A stretch of 9,287 nucleotides of DNA from Verrucomicrobiota bacterium (GTDB lineage: Bacteria; Verrucomicrobiota; Verrucomicrobiia; Chthoniobacterales; JAFAMB01): contig JAFAXJ010000587.1 in the NCBI GenBank assembly GCA_019241095.1, positions 1 through 9,287 on the forward strand, written 5' to 3'. This document shows, one piece after another, positions 6,472 through 9,287 of the stretch (position 1 is its first letter; the number at the start of each line of letters is the position of its first letter). Under the pieces are notes generated by a model. It made no database searches and had not been told where the DNA came from. It was given only the letters and a program-made list of their open reading frames with translations. The position numbers and the translations under genes are program-made.

Positions 6472-8491
6472 AATTGCCCAAAAATGTTCCATTCGCGGCA
6501 TTCGCAACGTTTCGAAACCTCTGGTTTACACTTTGAACCAGATGAGGATCCTTCTCCACGATTTCTTGCGCTAACTCTTTTGCGGTTGCAACAAGGTGAG
6601 CGTCGCGAATCAAATCAGCCAGTTTCAGCGGAGGAAGTCCGCTCTGTTCGGTACCCAGAAGATTTCCAGGCCCACGTAGTCGAAGATCAGCCTCCGCGAT
6701 TTCAAAACCGTTCTCGGTGTGCTCCAAAATACTTAATCTCTCCAAGGCTGCCTCTTCGTTGTCGGTTAACAGAACACAATAGCTTTGATGTTCGCTTCGA
6801 CCAATTCTCCCCCGTAGTTGATGAAGTTGCGCTAAGCCAAACCGTTCAGCGTTTTCAATAACCATGACAGTTGCATTTGGCACATCAACACCGACCTCGA
6901 TAACGGTAGTGGAGACAAGTACATCTATTTTGCTGCATCGGAATTGCTCCATCACGCGTTCTTTCTCATCGCTAGAAAGACGGCCATGTAACAATCCGCA
7001 ACGCGCATCGGGCAACAGCTTGCGCCAATGTTCAAATTCCGAAGTAGCAGCTTTCAGACCTAAACTTTGCGATTCCTCGATTACGGGGTAGATGATATAA
7101 GCCTGCCGTCCAGCCTTGATGCGCTCGCTAATGAATGAGGCTGCTTCCGGCACTTTAGCAGCCGATCGTGCCCGGGTGATGATCGGTTTCCTATCTTTCG
7201 GCTTTTCATCAAGCACAGACACATCGAGATCGCCGTAAACAGTCATTGCCAGAGTACGGGGGATCGGCGTTGCCGTCATGACAAGCAGGTCCGGAACCGG
7301 TTGTCGCTGTAGTAGCTTCGTTCTTTGCAGCACTCCGAACTTGTGCTGTTCATCAATGATAACCAACCCAAGTTTCCCAAATAACTCAGGATCGAACAGG
7401 AGTGCATGGGTACCCACGATCACTTGAGCATTCCCTTCGAGCGCTAAATGCGATTGATCCTGTTTGGTGGATGTGCGCAAAGCCATGCGGATCCCCAGTT
7501 CTGAAAACCATCCCCACAAAGTACGGTAATGCTGTTCAGCAAGGACCTGCGTGGGCGCCATAAGAGCTGTTTCAAACCCTTGCTCAACAACATCTAACAT
7601 TGCAATTGCAGCAACCAGGGTTTTCCCGGCACCAACATCGCCATGTAAAAGGCGATTCATCGGCACGGGCCTTTTCAGATCGCGCCGGATCTCTTCGATA
7701 GCTGATTTTTGCGCCCCAGTCAGCCGAAAAGGCAGGTTCTCCATTAACCGGCGGCCGAGGCGGCCCGCGCCGGCATGGATCTCGCCTTTGAGCCCTGAAA
7801 TCGCTCGCTTACGTTGTTGAACGATGATCTGCAGCGCAACTAACTCTTCCAAGGCCAGTATTTCCCGAGCTCGATTCTGTGCTTCCCAACTTTCGGGAAA
7901 GTGGATCTGAATCAAAGCATGTGTTCGTGACTCCAATGCTCCGTCGATCTCGATTTTTTGCAATTGCTGCACTGCTTGAAAGATTAAACCGCGAAGCGCG
8001 CGTTGGCGTAAACCGTCCGTCAAAGGATAAACCGGCGTAATCCTACCCATATGGATATTTTCTTCTCCTTCATCCTCGATTACTTCGAACTCAGGATGAT
8101 CCATATAGATTCGGTTTTTTTGAATTTTTGGTCTCCCGTACAGGATGACTTGATGGCCAGCAGCAAGCATGCGCTGGATGTAATGTTGGTTGAACCATCG
8201 ACAATAAATTCTTTGGCTCAGAACAGAACCGATTAAATCCTCCAGAACGACCTCCACTATTTTGCGGCTTCCGAAGTACCGGGCATTCACTTTGATAATG
8301 ACGCCTTTGATGCAGATTGGGGTTTCAGACTCTGCTGTTGGAAAGGGAGCAAACTGTGTGCGGTCTTCGTAACGACGCGGATAATGCTCCACAAGATCTC
8401 GCAAGGTAAGGATCCCAAGCCGCCCAAGCAACTTAAGCTTAGCCTCGGGCAGCCAGGCAAACTCACTCAGAGACTGTTCTACTTCATTCAT
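6470..8491 (-). CDS. recG: ATP-dependent DNA helicase RecG
   Basis: Superfamily 2 double-strand DNA translocase that reverses stalled replication forks and branch-migrates Holliday junctions and D- or R-loops in the cytoplasm. The 673 residues are close to the usual 680-700. The N-terminal wedge (OB-fold) domain, which binds the fork, covers about 57-130. Helicase domain 1 has Walker A GDVGAGKT (284-291), the motif II box DEQH followed by KFGVLQR (380-390) and TATPIP (406-411). Helicase domain 2 has STTVIEVGVDVPNA (527-540) and QLRGRIGR (558-565). The RecG-specific C-terminal region with LRLRGPGNLLGTEQSGLP (603-620) is intact. The ATG start is 5 bases upstream of the recJ stop codon (sequence ATGAATGA), an 8-base overlap that suggests translational coupling, with no strong ribosome binding site of its own. 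Nothing is missing or frameshifted. Confidence 0.97.
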   Translation of the reverse strand: MNEVEQSLSEFAWLPEAKLKLLGRLGILTLRDLVEHYPRRYEDRTQFAPFPTAESETPICIKGVIIKVNARYFGSRKIVEVVLEDLIGSVLSQRIYCRWFNQHYIQRMLAAGHQVILYGRPKIQKNRIYMDHPEFEVIEDEGEENIHMGRITPVYPLTDGLRQRALRGLIFQAVQQLQKIEIDGALESRTHALIQIHFPESWEAQNRAREILALEELVALQIIVQQRKRAISGLKGEIHAGAGRLGRRLMENLPFRLTGAQKSAIEEIRRDLKRPVPMNRLLHGDVGAGKTLVAAIAMLDVVEQGFETALMAPTQVLAEQHYRTLWGWFSELGIRMALRTSTKQDQSHLALEGNAQVIVGTHALLFDPELFGKLGLVIIDEQHKFGVLQRTKLLQRQPVPDLLVMTATPIPRTLAMTVYGDLDVSVLDEKPKDRKPIITRARSAAKVPEAASFISERIKAGRQAYIIYPVIEESQSLGLKAATSEFEHWRKLLPDARCGLLHGRLSSDEKERVMEQFRCSKIDVLVSTTVIEVGVDVPNATVMVIENAERFGLAQLHQLRGRIGRSEHQSYCVLLTDNEEAALERLSILEHTENGFEIAEADLRLRGPGNLLGTEQSGLPPLKLADLIRDAHLVATAKELAQEIVEKDPHLVQSVNQRFRNVANAANGTFLGN

Positions 8492-9287
8492 TCGCAGTCC
8501 GCATCGCTTCTACCTGAAGCTGAACCTGAATCCGGTTCTCATGATACTTCGCCCCAACGTAAAAAGCGACATCCCAAGGCGGAGATGGGAGAGGAACGCT
8601 CACGCCATTGAAGTAAATCGCCTCAAGTTGACGAGCGGAGCACTCGGTTGAGACAGGGCGCAAAGCGAATAGCCAATGCTTATCTTTCAGTAGTTTCGGT
8701 TCGGAGGCAGGAACGACGTGGCGAATGTAAAATATTGGTTGAGGATTCCCCACACCAAAAGGCTCCATGAGTTCATGGCATCTCAGCAGTTGAAAATCGA
8801 TTTCTGTAGACCGAAGCTCGGCGGCTAGCCTCAGGCGTGGCTGCAAACGATCAGGCGACAGCATTCGCTGCGCAACCGCCCTGAACGCTTCTGAAAAAGC
8901 CTCCAATTGCAACAGCGATATACGAACACCGCCCGCCATGTCATGTCCTCCAAACTGGATCAGAAATTCCCTGCACTCATCAAGGGCTTTAACGAGCGAC
9001 AATCCTGCAATGCTGCGACCGCTCCCCCGTCCGTCGCCGGATTCATCGAACCCGATGACAAAAGTTGGGCGATGAAACTGCTTGGAGAAACGCGAAGCGA
9101 CGATCCCGACAACTCCCGGGTGCCAACCTTTTGCTCCAACAACTATAGCTGCATCTCGCTCCTGCAAAAATGTGCTCGCAAGCTGCCGTGAAGCTTCATC
9201 AAACGTTTTTTCTTCGACAGATTGTCGATAGCGATTCTGACTCTCTAGTTCCGTTGCTAGCGTTTGCGCTCGGACAGCATCGTTGGT
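8484..9287 (-). CDS. recJ: Single-stranded-DNA-specific exonuclease RecJ (C-terminal part, cut by window edge)
   Basis: The C-terminal 267 residues of RecJ, a 5'-to-3' single-strand DNA exonuclease used in recombination repair and mismatch repair. The full protein is usually about 560-580 residues, so the catalytic DHH half lies beyond the window edge. The frame stays open to the last base, and the upstream residues (NDAVRAQTLATELE...) look like RecJ, so an internal TTG at 9165-9167 is not the real start. The DHHA1 domain shows GWHPGVVGIVASR (54-66 of the visible part), GSGRSI (88-93) and GGHDMAGG (113-120). PFGVGNPQP (176-184) leads into the C-terminal OB-fold (from about 185). The stop codon lies inside the start of recG, so recJ and recG are almost certainly co-transcribed. 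Confidence 0.95.
   Translation of the reverse strand, partial: TNDAVRAQTLATELESQNRYRQSVEEKTFDEASRQLASTFLQERDAAIVVGAKGWHPGVVGIVASRFSKQFHRPTFVIGFDESGDGRGSGRSIAGLSLVKALDECREFLIQFGGHDMAGGVRISLLQLEAFSEAFRAVAQRMLSPDRLQPRLRLAAELRSTEIDFQLLRCHELMEPFGVGNPQPIFYIRHVVPASEPKLLKDKHWLFALRPVSTECSARQLEAIYFNGVSVPLPSPPWDVAFYVGAKYHENRIQVQLQVEAMRTANE

Noticed and set aside
6406..6861. Plus-strand 151-codon ORF
   Set aside because: It is antisense to the start of the protease gene and the end of recG, with no motif or ribosome binding site.
9165..9167. TTG as the start codon of a short recJ-like protein
   Set aside because: The frame stays open with RecJ-like residues to the window edge, so this is an internal codon of a gene cut by the window.

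Overview
The window holds ordinary-looking bacterial chromosome at roughly 50% GC, almost fully coding, with eight or nine genes and no RNA genes, CRISPR array, insertion sequence or prophage that I can see. A membrane-anchored HtrA protease with a periplasmic-type architecture suggests a diderm (Gram-negative-type) bacterium. The style of the HtrA and uracil-DNA glycosylase proteins reminds me of Verrucomicrobiota (Chthoniobacterales/Udaeobacter-like soil bacteria), but this is an impression from memory and not proven by the sequence.

Right-hand two thirds (9287 down to 3388, minus strand): one tightly packed run that reads recJ (3' part, cut by the window edge) - recG - htrA/degQ-like protease - two tandem paralogous small membrane proteins - corA. 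Gaps are 3 to 56 bases, recJ and recG overlap by 8 bases, and several ribosome binding sites lie inside the end of the preceding gene, so this is probably one transcription unit whose promoter lies outside the window. It combines replication-fork and recombination repair (RecJ exonuclease, RecG helicase) with envelope functions (HtrA quality-control protease, small membrane proteins, CorA divalent-cation channel).

Left-hand third: a FGGY-family (xylulokinase-like) sugar kinase followed 41 bases later by a family-4-like uracil-DNA glycosylase, both on the minus strand. They are divergent from a plus-strand UlaG-like metallo-beta-lactamase-fold hydrolase, across a 269-base intergenic region with several short palindromes. 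The kinase and UlaG-like hydrolase could belong to one sugar or sugar-lactone catabolic route, but this is inference from adjacency. The UlaG-like gene and corA converge and overlap by 28 bases at their 3' ends.

I did not find a clear undescribed multi-gene system. The most interesting items are the tandem small membrane protein pair, the divergent kinase/lactonase-like pair, and the variant motifs in the DNA glycosylase and the kinase.
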